NCBI RefSeq assembly: GCF_036541425.1 | Contig: NZ_JAZHFT010000027.1 | Location: 14,121 to 78,120, forward strand | DNA from: Consotaella aegiceratis | GTDB lineage: Bacteria > Pseudomonadota > Alphaproteobacteria > Rhizobiales > Rhizobiaceae | DNA: 64,000 nucleotides | Direction: 5' to 3' | The notes under the pieces: model-generated | Database searches by the model: none | The model's input: the letters and a program-made list of their open reading frames with translations, nothing else | Told to the model about the DNA's origin: nothing | Position numbers and translations under genes: made by a program | Shown here: positions 35,777 through 44,235 of the stretch, one piece after another | Layout: every line of letters begins with the position of its first letter | How positions within the stretch are numbered: position 1 is the stretch's first letter

Positions 35777-37258
35777 ATGACCGATCACAGCAAGTCGCGC
35801 CCGACAGGCAGGTCCATTCCGGCGCAAGCGGAAAACGGCGACCAGCCGGCGCGCCCGCCGACGGAGGGTGGCGGGCGGCGGGCCTTCCTGGAGTCCAGCC
35901 GCGGCGTGTCCTCCATGCGCGAGGCGGCGGCCTGGCTCGCCCATCGCGGCATCGAGGACATCGAGTGCATCACGCCCGATCTCGCCGGCGTCCCGCGCGG
36001 CAAGATGATGCCCGCTAAGAAATTCACCGGCGAGACCTCGCTGGCGCTGCCCTCTTCCCTGTTCCTGCATACGATCTCGGGCGAGTATCCGGCCGAGAGC
36101 GGCGATTTCCGCTATTCGCCCAATGACGGCGACTACAAGCTCGTCCCCGATCTCTCGACGCTCTCGGCCGTGCCGTGGGAAAGCGATCCGACCGCACAGG
36201 TGATTTGCGATCTCGTCGACACCGCCGGCGATGCCGTGGCCTATACGCCGCGCAACGTGCTGAAACGGGTGATCGCGCACTATACCGAGCGCGGCTGGGA
36301 GCCCATCGTGGCGCCGGAGATCGAGTTCTATCTCGTCTCGCGCAATGTCGATCCCGATTATCCCCTGACGCCGCCGACCGGCCGCTCGGGCCGCCAGATC
36401 CAGGGCGGACAGTCCTATTCCATCAGTGGCGTCAACGAATTCGACGAGCTGATCGACGACATCTACGACTTTTCCAACGCGCAAGGGCTGGAGATCGATA
36501 CGCTGATCCACGAGGAGGGGGCGGCCCAGCTCGAGATCAATCTGCGCCACGGCAACCCGCTCGAACTGGCCGACCAGGTCTTCATGTTCAAGCGCACCAT
36601 CCGCGAGGCGGCGCTGAAGCACGGCATCTACGCCACCTTCATGGCCAAGCCGATCCAGGGCCAGCCCGGTTCGGCGCTGCACATCCACCAATCGGTGCTC
36701 GACTGCCATTCCGGCGCCAACATCTTCTCCAACGCCGACGGTTCGCCCTCGCCGCTGTTCACCCATTTCCTCGGCGGCATGCAGCGCTACGTGCCCTGCG
36801 CCTTGGTGATGATGGCGCCCTACGTCAATTCCTATCGGCGCCTGACCTTCGGCATGGCCGCGCCGGTCAACACGGCTTGGGGTTTTGACAATCGGACCAC
36901 CGCCTTTCGCGTACCGATCGCCGACGCCGCCGGCCGTCGCGTGGAAAACCGCCTGCCGTCGTCCGACGCCAACCCCTATCTGGCGCTCGCCGCGTCGCTC
37001 GCCTGCGGCTATCTCGGCATGGTGGGTGGCCTCGAACCGGACGAGCCGACCGATCAGGCCTGCAACGAGGACGGCCAGATCTCGCTGCCGCGCGGGCTTC
37101 TCGAAGCGGTGGCGGCGTTCGAGAGCGAAGCCGCGTTCGGCGAACTATTCTCGCGCGCCTTCGTCGCCACCTATGCCGGCATCAAGCGCGGCGAGTTCGA
37201 GACCTTCATGCAGGTGATCAGCCCCTGGGAGCGCGAATTCCTGCTGCTCAATGTCTGA
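35777..37258 (+). CDS. puuA: Gamma-glutamylputrescine synthetase (glutamine synthetase family)
   Basis: A 493-residue protein, about 20-40 residues longer at the N-terminus than usual (Pro/Arg-rich, perhaps an overlong start). The glutamine synthetase fold is plain: beta-Grasp domain (IEDIECITPDLAGVPRGKMM), then the catalytic domain with APEIEFYL, HEEGAAQLEINLRH, PGSALHIHQSV and the NRTTAFRVP/ENRLPSSDANPYLALAA region. Not GlnA itself: the loops differ, and the next gene encodes a PuuB-like oxidase. PuuA ligates glutamate to putrescine with ATP, starting putrescine breakdown. Other puu genes (puuC, puuD, transporter) are not seen. A substrate other than putrescine is possible, since this group includes several amine synthetases. 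Confidence 0.8.
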   Translation: MTDHSKSRPTGRSIPAQAENGDQPARPPTEGGGRRAFLESSRGVSSMREAAAWLAHRGIEDIECITPDLAGVPRGKMMPAKKFTGETSLALPSSLFLHTISGEYPAESGDFRYSPNDGDYKLVPDLSTLSAVPWESDPTAQVICDLVDTAGDAVAYTPRNVLKRVIAHYTERGWEPIVAPEIEFYLVSRNVDPDYPLTPPTGRSGRQIQGGQSYSISGVNEFDELIDDIYDFSNAQGLEIDTLIHEEGAAQLEINLRHGNPLELADQVFMFKRTIREAALKHGIYATFMAKPIQGQPGSALHIHQSVLDCHSGANIFSNADGSPSPLFTHFLGGMQRYVPCALVMMAPYVNSYRRLTFGMAAPVNTAWGFDNRTTAFRVPIADAAGRRVENRLPSSDANPYLALAASLACGYLGMVGGLEPDEPTDQACNEDGQISLPRGLLEAVAAFESEAAFGELFSRAFVATYAGIKRGEFETFMQVISPWEREFLLLNV

Positions 37259-38543
37259 GTCGCGCTACCAATCGCCGATCTCGCCGGGCCGCTCGTGGTA
37301 TGAGGACGACCTCGCCGTGCGGCCGACCTATCCCGCCCTGCGCGACCGCCTCGACGTCGACGTGCTGGTGGTGGGCGGCGGCTTCACCGGGCTTTCGGCC
37401 GCCTATCATCTCGCCAGATCCGGCGTTTCGGTGGCGCTCGCCGAAGCCCATCGCTGCGGCGACGGCGCATCGGGGCGCAACGGCGGCCAGATCGGCACAG
37501 GCCCGCGCCTATGGCCGTCCGAGCTGGAGCCGCTGGTGGGGTACGAGCGTGCCAAGGCGCTGTTCGATCTCGCCGAGGACGCCAAGGCCGATCTCTTCTC
37601 CTTCGCGCGAGCCCACGATATCGACATGGACTATCGGGCCGGACAGCTGTCGGTCGTGCACAAGCGCCGCTATCTCAAAGCCTATCACGAGCAGGCGGAG
37701 ACGCTCGCCACCCGTTACTTCTATCCGCACGCGACGATCATGGACGCCGAGGAAACAGCCGCCCGGCTCGGCTCCAGGGCCTATTGGGGCGGCCTTCGCG
37801 ACACCGGCACGGGTCACATCGATCCGCTGAAGCTCGTCGTCGGCCTCGCGCGAGCGGCCAAGGCGGCCGGCGCGCGCCTTTTCGAGGCCACGCCGGTGAC
37901 GTCTTTCACACGCGAAAGCGGCCGGATCGTCGCCGCCACACCGGCCGGGCAAATTTCGGCCGAGCGGGTTCTGCTGGTCACCAATGCCCATGGCGGGCAC
38001 CTCGATCGCCGATTGGCGGCTCACATCGCACCGATCGGGTCGTTCATCGGTGCAACCGCGCCACTCGACGACCCGGACGCGATCCTGCCGGGCGGCGAGT
38101 CGGTGGACGATTCGCGCTTCGTCGTGCGCTATTTCCGCAAGAGCGCCGACAACCGGCTCCTGTTCGGAGGACGCGAGACCTATCATTCCGCCGGTAGCGA
38201 CGGCCGACAGCTCATCGCCCGACAGATCGCGTCGGTCTATCCGCAACTGGCGCACGTTCCGCTGACCCACGTCTGGGGCGGCTTTGTCGCAATCACCCTA
38301 CGCCGCCTGCCCTTCGTCCATGATGTCGCACCGGGCGTGACCGCGATTGCCGGCTATTCGGGCCACGGCGTGGCCCTAGCACCGTTTGCCGGGCGCCTCT
38401 ATGCCGAACGCGTCGTCGGCCACGGTCGGCGCCTCGCACAGCTGGAAGCGCTTGACATCCCGCCGTTTCCGGGCGGCCGCGTCCTGCGGACGCCGTTGCT
38501 GTCTCTCGCGATGACCTGGTTTTCGATCCGAGATCGCGTGTAG
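37251..38543 (+). CDS. puuB: Gamma-glutamylputrescine oxidase-like FAD oxidoreductase
   Basis: A 430-residue DAO-family enzyme. The FAD-binding motif VDVLVVGGGFTGLSAAYHLA is at about residue 38-57, the GRNGGQIG segment near residue 80 is typical of PuuB and related amine oxidases, and GYSGHGVALAPFAGRLYAE closes the domain. It would oxidise gamma-glutamylputrescine to gamma-glutamyl-aminobutyraldehyde with H2O2. Its start overlaps the puuA stop by eight bases, so the pair is coupled and likely acts in one path. Substrate assignment rests on pairing with puuA. Confidence 0.8.
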   Translation: MSESRYQSPISPGRSWYEDDLAVRPTYPALRDRLDVDVLVVGGGFTGLSAAYHLARSGVSVALAEAHRCGDGASGRNGGQIGTGPRLWPSELEPLVGYERAKALFDLAEDAKADLFSFARAHDIDMDYRAGQLSVVHKRRYLKAYHEQAETLATRYFYPHATIMDAEETAARLGSRAYWGGLRDTGTGHIDPLKLVVGLARAAKAAGARLFEATPVTSFTRESGRIVAATPAGQISAERVLLVTNAHGGHLDRRLAAHIAPIGSFIGATAPLDDPDAILPGGESVDDSRFVVRYFRKSADNRLLFGGRETYHSAGSDGRQLIARQIASVYPQLAHVPLTHVWGGFVAITLRRLPFVHDVAPGVTAIAGYSGHGVALAPFAGRLYAERVVGHGRRLAQLEALDIPPFPGGRVLRTPLLSLAMTWFSIRDRV

Positions 38544-38690
38544 CAAAACCAGAAATAAAGATAAGGCAGCCTGATAGACACGAAGACTTTCTGTAGCCAG
38601 GCAACAACCATTTTTAGAAACAGGAACTTGCCAGTCTTCCATCGAGTCCCTTATGAGGTTTCACTTCCTTGACGCCGCGCCAAAAGGTCC

Positions 38691-39326
38691 ATGCGGAAAA
38701 GCGACTTTCCAATCGATTCGACGGATTCGGTCCGGGCCCTGCGTGGAGCGCTGAGGACAGAAACGCGGACGCTTCACGATCGGCTCGATCAGACCTTCGA
38801 AGGCATCGAAAAGCTGCCGTCGCGGGCCGATTACGTCGATTTTCTGCGGCTGAACCAGGCATGCTATTCACAGATCGACCCGATCCTGGCAGCGAGCACG
38901 TTGCAAAAGGCTGCGCCGGACCTCATCACGCCTGCTCGCGCCCAGGCCCTCGGCGATGATCTGTCACAGCTGGACGAGCCGGCCTTCGAAGCCGCGCCGT
39001 TCGAGCTGGCGACGCCCGACCTGCCGCAGGCCCTCGGCATTGCCTACGTGGCGGAAGGATCGCGTCTCGGCGCGCGCTATATCCGCGTTTCGATGGAAAA
39101 GCATGCCGCTCTTCAGCGCCACCCGGACATACCGACCCGCTTCCTTGACGAAGCGGCATCGCGCGACGGGCGATGGGACATGGTGGCCGCCCTGCTCCAA
39201 GACAATGATTTTACGTCGGCGGACGAACAACGCTGCATCGCAGCGGCCCGACAAACCTTCGCCTACTTCCTCATGACACTTGATGCGCTTCGCAGCCGCC
39301 ACCATTACCCTTCGGAAGCCTCTTGA
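38691..39326 (+). CDS. Heme oxygenase, biliverdin-producing (BphO-type)
   Basis: A 211-residue heme oxygenase that opens heme to biliverdin IX, CO and Fe(II). The proximal His is in LRTETRTLHDRLDQ (His29), and the distal helix G-rich stretch is YVAEGSRLGARYI, as in the BphO group. It supplies the chromophore for the phytochrome encoded next: its TGA stop overlaps the TTG start of bphP (TTGA at 39323-39326). ATG 38691 has AAAAGG a few bases upstream. Cytosolic. The 147-base gap before it is AT-rich and may hold a promoter. Confidence 0.9.
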   Translation: MRKSDFPIDSTDSVRALRGALRTETRTLHDRLDQTFEGIEKLPSRADYVDFLRLNQACYSQIDPILAASTLQKAAPDLITPARAQALGDDLSQLDEPAFEAAPFELATPDLPQALGIAYVAEGSRLGARYIRVSMEKHAALQRHPDIPTRFLDEAASRDGRWDMVAALLQDNDFTSADEQRCIAAARQTFAYFLMTLDALRSRHHYPSEAS

Positions 39327-41920
39327 ACGACGCCCCCATCCCTCCCTATCACGTCGATCTGACGAATTGCGATCGCGAGCCGATTCATCTGCTCGGGGGT
39401 ATCCAGAATTTTGGCTTTCTGCTGGCTGTTTCGTCCGACTGGCTGATCGAGCGGGTGTCGGCCAATATCGGAGAGTTCATCAACTGCGATCCGCATCTGG
39501 TGCTTGGTGAGCCGGTGACCGAGCTTCTGCCCGCCCAGGCCATCCATGCCATTCGCGGGCGATTGCAGCTGCTGTCGACACCCGATGCCACCGAGCGTCT
39601 CTACGCCTTCGACCTCATGGAGGACGGGCGCCGGTTCGACATCGCGGTGCACACCACGGGCCCCTCGATCATCATCGAAGCCGAGCCGGCCACCCAATGG
39701 CATTCGGTCAATCCCGGGACGCTCGTCAAGGGCATGGTCGCCCGGGTACAGCGCCAGGAATCGCTCGACGGGCTCTATCGTGAATGCGTGCGCCAGCTCC
39801 GCGCGATCACCGGTTTCGATCGGGTGATGCTCTACCGCTTCGGACCGGCCGGCGACGGTCATGTCATTGCCGAATCGGCCAAGAGCGGTATCGGCTCGTT
39901 CCTCGGTCTGCACTATCCGGCTTCCGACATTCCGATCCAGGCGCGGGCGCTCTATGTCCGCAACCAGATCCGTATCATCGCCGATATCAACGCCCAACCG
40001 GTGCCGATCGTGCCGGAGCTCGATCCGCACCGGCAGCCGCTCGACTTGTCCCTGTCGGTGCTGCGCAGCGTTTCTCCCATTCACATTGAATACCTGAAGA
40101 ACATGGGCGTGGGCGCGTCGCTGTCGATCTCGATCGTCATCGACGGCAAGCTCTGGGGCCTGTTCGCGCTGCATCACTACTCGGCGCGCCATCTTTCGCT
40201 CGAATTGCGCTCGACTGCCGAACTCTTCGGACAGATGATCTCGCTGATCATCGAAGGGCGTCTCTATAAGGAACAGCAGGCGGCCGAGGAGCTGGCGCGC
40301 GACCTGCACGACCGCTTCGTCTCCAAGATCGTCGCGGCGACACCGAGCGTCGAAGCGCTCGCCGACTTCTCCGACGAATTGCGCGAGATGATCCCGTGCG
40401 ACGGTTTTGCCGTCTGGAGCAAGGGCACGGGGCGCACCTTCGGCCGCTGTCCTCCCGAGAGCGCGCTTCCGGCGCTCGCCCGCTTCCTCAATCAGGCTGG
40501 TGCCGGCCGGATCTATACCACCGATTTTCTCTCCGAGGTGCATTCGCCCGCGGCCGACTATGTGGAGGAGGCGGCCGGTCTCCTGTCGATCCCGATTTCG
40601 CGCAGTCCGCGCGACTATCTGATGTTCTTCCGCCGAGAGATCATTCAGACCGTCACCTGGGCAGGCAATCCCGAGAGCAAGGAGATGGTCACCGGGCCGA
40701 ATGGGCCTCGCCTGACGCCGCGCAAGAGTTTCGAGGAATGGAAGGAAACGGTTCGCGGCCATTCCGAGGCCTGGACTTCGCCCGAAATCCGCGCCGCGGA
40801 GGCTTTGCGCGTCAGCATCCTGGAAGTGCTGCTGCGCTTCAACGAGGAGACCGAACGCCAGCAGACCCTCGCCGCCCAACGGCAGGAACTGCTCATCGCC
40901 GAGCTGAACCACCGGGTGCGCAACATCCTGAGCCTGATTCGCGCGCTGGTGGCGCAGTCCAAACCGGGCGCGAGCGGCATCGACGAGTTCTCCTCCATCA
41001 TCAGCGGCCGTATTCAGGCTCTGGCCCGAGCCCACGATCAGGTGACCAGCGCCAACTATTCGACGACCTCGTTGCGAGAGATCGTCGAGACCGAAGTCAT
41101 GGCCTATCTCAGCCAGAAGGTCGGCCGCGTGCGCATGGGCGGTCCGCTCCTCTATATCGAGGCCAAGGCCTTTCCGACGCTCGCTCTCGTCTTCCACGAG
41201 ATGGTGACCAACTCCGCCAAGTATGGCGCCCTTTCGGATTCGGCCGGCGAAGTCCATCTGACCTGGCATGTGGACGACGGCGGATGCTGCCAGCTGGAGT
41301 GGCGGGAGCAGGGCGGACCGGCCGTTCAGCCGCCGAAGCGTCGGGGTTTTGGAACCACGATCATCGAGCGCTCCATCCCCCACGACCTGGGTGGAGAAGC
41401 CCGGATCGACTACAAGCTGGCGGGACTGGAAGCGCGCTTCGTCCTGCCGCCGCAAGTTTTCCGCCTCGAACAGGCCCCACACAAGCTCTCTCAGCAGACC
41501 CGCAAGATGGAACAGTCACGCAATTCCTCGACGCAGCCCAATGCGCTGTCCGGCCTGACCGGCCTGATCGTCGAGGACAACATGATCATCGCGCTCGATG
41601 CCGAGCAGACCATGGTCGAACATGGAATGCGGGCGGTCTTCACCGCCGCCGACGTCGCGGAGGGGCGCAGGATCATCGAACAGGAAGCGGTGGACATCGC
41701 CCTGCTCGACGTCAATCTGGGGTCCGAATCGAGCTTCCCGCTGGTCGCCGATCTCAACGCCAAAGGCGTTCCCTTCATTTTCGCCACCGGCTATGGAGAG
41801 CAGCTCGAGCTGCCGAGTGACGCGGCGAATGCCGAGACGATCAAGAAACCGTTCTCCAGCGAGCAATTGGTGACGGCGATCGTTGCGGCCTTGACCCGAT
41901 GGGGGAAGCGCACGAACTAA
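39323..41920 (+). CDS. Bacteriophytochrome: PAS-GAF-PHY-HWE histidine kinase with C-terminal receiver
   Basis: An 865-residue red/far-red photoreceptor. Start is TTG 39323, in overlap with the heme oxygenase stop. Cys16 (DLTNCDREPIH) is the biliverdin-binding Cys. PAS spans about 20-115, GAF about 130-310 with YPASDIP (Asp202) and SPIHIEYLKNMGV (His254), PHY about 325-500 with the PRKSF tongue motif. IQNFG replaces the usual IQPHG. The kinase is of the HWE/HisKA_2 type: ELNHRVRNILSLIRALVAQS, His530. The C-terminal receiver (about 745-860) has Asp796 (LLDVNLG). HWE kinases feed the PhyR general stress path in alphaproteobacteria, so a role in light-dependent stress control is plausible but inferred. 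Confidence 0.92.
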   Translation: MNDAPIPPYHVDLTNCDREPIHLLGGIQNFGFLLAVSSDWLIERVSANIGEFINCDPHLVLGEPVTELLPAQAIHAIRGRLQLLSTPDATERLYAFDLMEDGRRFDIAVHTTGPSIIIEAEPATQWHSVNPGTLVKGMVARVQRQESLDGLYRECVRQLRAITGFDRVMLYRFGPAGDGHVIAESAKSGIGSFLGLHYPASDIPIQARALYVRNQIRIIADINAQPVPIVPELDPHRQPLDLSLSVLRSVSPIHIEYLKNMGVGASLSISIVIDGKLWGLFALHHYSARHLSLELRSTAELFGQMISLIIEGRLYKEQQAAEELARDLHDRFVSKIVAATPSVEALADFSDELREMIPCDGFAVWSKGTGRTFGRCPPESALPALARFLNQAGAGRIYTTDFLSEVHSPAADYVEEAAGLLSIPISRSPRDYLMFFRREIIQTVTWAGNPESKEMVTGPNGPRLTPRKSFEEWKETVRGHSEAWTSPEIRAAEALRVSILEVLLRFNEETERQQTLAAQRQELLIAELNHRVRNILSLIRALVAQSKPGASGIDEFSSIISGRIQALARAHDQVTSANYSTTSLREIVETEVMAYLSQKVGRVRMGGPLLYIEAKAFPTLALVFHEMVTNSAKYGALSDSAGEVHLTWHVDDGGCCQLEWREQGGPAVQPPKRRGFGTTIIERSIPHDLGGEARIDYKLAGLEARFVLPPQVFRLEQAPHKLSQQTRKMEQSRNSSTQPNALSGLTGLIVEDNMIIALDAEQTMVEHGMRAVFTAADVAEGRRIIEQEAVDIALLDVNLGSESSFPLVADLNAKGVPFIFATGYGEQLELPSDAANAETIKKPFSSEQLVTAIVAALTRWGKRTN

Positions 41921-41985
41921 CAGCGTCGGATCCCGTGCGGCATCTCGGCACCGGTTCCACTCCGCCGATTGCTTTGAGGAATCCG

Positions 41986-43464
41986 ATGTCCAGCCAGATC
42001 ATTCCCGTCGACCCATTCGACTGCGTCGTCTTTGGCGGCAGCGGCGACTTGGCCGAGCGCAAGCTCCTGCCGGCGCTCTACCACCGCGACCTGGACGGCC
42101 AAGTCCCCGAGCAGGCCCGCATCATCGGCGCCTCGCGCAGCACGATGTCGGACGAGGAATACCGCAATTTCGCCCGCGAGGCGCTGAACGCCCACGTCGC
42201 CTCAGACGATCAGAAGCCGGAAGCCGTCGATCGCTTCCTCGGGCGCCTGCACTACCGCTCTCTCGATGCGCGCGCCGACGAGGGCTGGGCCGAGATGAAG
42301 GCGTTCCTCGACGAGGCCGAACCGGAGCGCATCCGGGCCTTCTACCTCGCGGTTGCGCCCGGCCTCTTCGGCGACATCGCGCGACGCGTCAGCAGCGAAG
42401 GGCTGGCCACGTCGACGAGCCGCATCGTGGTGGAAAAGCCGGTGGGCCGTGATCTCGCCTCCGCCAAGGAACTGAACGACACCATCGGCAGGCATTTTCG
42501 CGAGGACCAAGTCTTCCGCATCGATCACTATCTCGGCAAGGAAACGGTGCAGAACCTGATGGCACTGCGCTTTGCCAACACCCTCTATGAGCCGATCTGG
42601 AACGCGAGCTACATCGACCACGTCCAGATTACCGTCGCCGAAGAGGTCGGGCTGGAAGGCCGCGCCGGCTATTACGACAAGGCAGGCGCGCTGCGCGACA
42701 TGGTGCAGAACCATATGGTGCAGGTCATGTGCCTCGTCGCCATGGAGCCGCCGGCCGCCATGGAAGCCGGCACTCTGCGCGACGAAAAGCTCAAGGTCCT
42801 GCACGCGCTGGAGCCGATCGACGAATCGAACGTCGACCAGCGAACCGTCCGTGGACAGTACCGGGCCGGCGTATCCGACGGCGCCGCCGTACAGGGCTAT
42901 CTCGACGATCTGGGTGACCCCGACAGCACGACGGAAACCTTCGTGGCGATCAAGGCGACGATCGCCAACTGGCGCTGGGCCGGCGTTCCCTTCTATCTGC
43001 GTACCGGCAAGCGCCTGTCGCAGCGCATGTCCGAAATCGTCATCACTTTCCGCTGCATCCCCCATTCGATCTTCGGGTCCGGCGTCGGCAACATCCAGCA
43101 GAACCAGCTGGTGTTGCGGCTGCAGCCCGACGAAGGCGTGAAGCAGTGGCTGATGATCAAGGACCCAGGCCCCGGTGGCATGCGGCTCCGGCACGTCCCG
43201 CTCGACATGACGTTCGCCGAATCCTTCAACATGCGCAATCCGGACGCCTATGAGCGTCTGCTGATGGATGTGATTCGTGGCAACCAGACGCTGTTCATGC
43301 GCCGCGACGAGGTCGAGGCGGCATGGCACTGGATCGATCCGATCCAGCAGGCCTGGGAGGCGCGAAGCTCCAAGGCGCACGGTTATACGGCCGGCACCTG
43401 GGGACCGTCCGCCGCCATCGCGCTGATCGAACGCGATGGACGAACGTGGCACGAGCCGGAATGA
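41986..43464 (+). CDS. zwf: Glucose-6-phosphate 1-dehydrogenase
   Basis: A 492-residue enzyme turning glucose 6-phosphate into 6-phosphogluconolactone with NADP or NAD. Coenzyme motif CVVFGGSGDLAERKLLPAL at the N-terminus and the substrate motif RIDHYLGKE near residue 183 are both intact; EKPVGRDL, IDHVQITVAEE and GYYDKAGALRDM also fit. GAGGA precedes ATG 41986 by six bases; an open frame extends to 41899 but overlaps the phytochrome end. Followed by pgl (40 bases) and edd (29 bases). Only 65 bases separate it from bphP with no terminator seen, so read-through from the light operon is possible. Confidence 0.97.
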   Translation: MSSQIIPVDPFDCVVFGGSGDLAERKLLPALYHRDLDGQVPEQARIIGASRSTMSDEEYRNFAREALNAHVASDDQKPEAVDRFLGRLHYRSLDARADEGWAEMKAFLDEAEPERIRAFYLAVAPGLFGDIARRVSSEGLATSTSRIVVEKPVGRDLASAKELNDTIGRHFREDQVFRIDHYLGKETVQNLMALRFANTLYEPIWNASYIDHVQITVAEEVGLEGRAGYYDKAGALRDMVQNHMVQVMCLVAMEPPAAMEAGTLRDEKLKVLHALEPIDESNVDQRTVRGQYRAGVSDGAAVQGYLDDLGDPDSTTETFVAIKATIANWRWAGVPFYLRTGKRLSQRMSEIVITFRCIPHSIFGSGVGNIQQNQLVLRLQPDEGVKQWLMIKDPGPGGMRLRHVPLDMTFAESFNMRNPDAYERLLMDVIRGNQTLFMRRDEVEAAWHWIDPIQQAWEARSSKAHGYTAGTWGPSAAIALIERDGRTWHEPE

Positions 43465-43504
43465 TCGCGACATCGTGACGAGCACAGCCGAGGACCAGAC
43501 CTGA

Positions 43505-44206
43505 ATGGAATCCGCCTTCCATACCTACCCGTCGCGCGAGCTGCTGGCGGAAGCCCTGGCAGCCGGCGTGGCTGCCGTGCTTTCCGGAGGTATCGCCACC
43601 CGCGGCGCAGCGACGCTGGCGTTGTCCGGCGGGTCGACGCCGAAGCGTTTTCTGGAGGTGCTGTCCGGCGCCGACATCGACTGGTCCGATGTGACTGTGA
43701 CGCTGGTCGACGAGCGCTGGGTGCCGGCCGACAGCGACCGCTCCAACGCCGCGCTCGTCCGGCAGCATCTGCTGCGCGGGCCGGCGGCGGCCGCGCATTT
43801 CATGCCGCTCTATCGCGAAGACAAGACGCCGGAGGAGGCACAGCCCGATCTCTGCGCGTTGCTCAGAACCTTCAGCGAGCCGTTCGATGCGCTGGTGCTC
43901 GGCATGGGTCTCGACGGGCACACCGCGTCCTTTCTGCCGCAAGCCGACAATCTCGCATGGGCGACGGCGGCCGATTGCCCGGATCCGATCGTCCCGATCC
44001 GCACACCGGTGGTGCCCGAGCCGCGCGTCACGCTGTCGCTGCCGATCGTCACGTCTGCGCGGCTGCTCGCCCTTCATATCGAGGGCGAGGACAAGAAGCA
44101 GGTGTTGGAGACGGCAAAAGGCGACGGCCCGACACTCGACCTTCCGATCCGATCGGTGTTACGGGCGGAGCGGGAGGACCCTCTCGAGGTTTTCTGGGCG
44201 CCGTGA
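43505..44206 (+). CDS. pgl: 6-phosphogluconolactonase
   Basis: A 233-residue DevB/SOL-type lactonase of the NagB-like fold. ATLALSGGSTPKRFLEVLSG and TVTLVDERWVPADSDRSNAA are the key loops, and LGMGLDGHTASFLP holds the catalytic His and Asp/Gly turn. It hydrolyses the lactone made by Zwf. Second gene of zwf-pgl-edd. GAGGA lies 12-14 bases before ATG 43505. Confidence 0.95.
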   Translation: MESAFHTYPSRELLAEALAAGVAAVLSGGIATRGAATLALSGGSTPKRFLEVLSGADIDWSDVTVTLVDERWVPADSDRSNAALVRQHLLRGPAAAAHFMPLYREDKTPEEAQPDLCALLRTFSEPFDALVLGMGLDGHTASFLPQADNLAWATAADCPDPIVPIRTPVVPEPRVTLSLPIVTSARLLALHIEGEDKKQVLETAKGDGPTLDLPIRSVLRAEREDPLEVFWAP

Positions 44207-44235
44207 CGGCGTCCATCGACGATTGAGGATGTCTG

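Noticed and set aside
35777..37258. Housekeeping glutamine synthetase (glnA)
   Set aside because: Pairing with a PuuB-like oxidase and the different loop sequences favour a gamma-glutamyl-amine synthetase.
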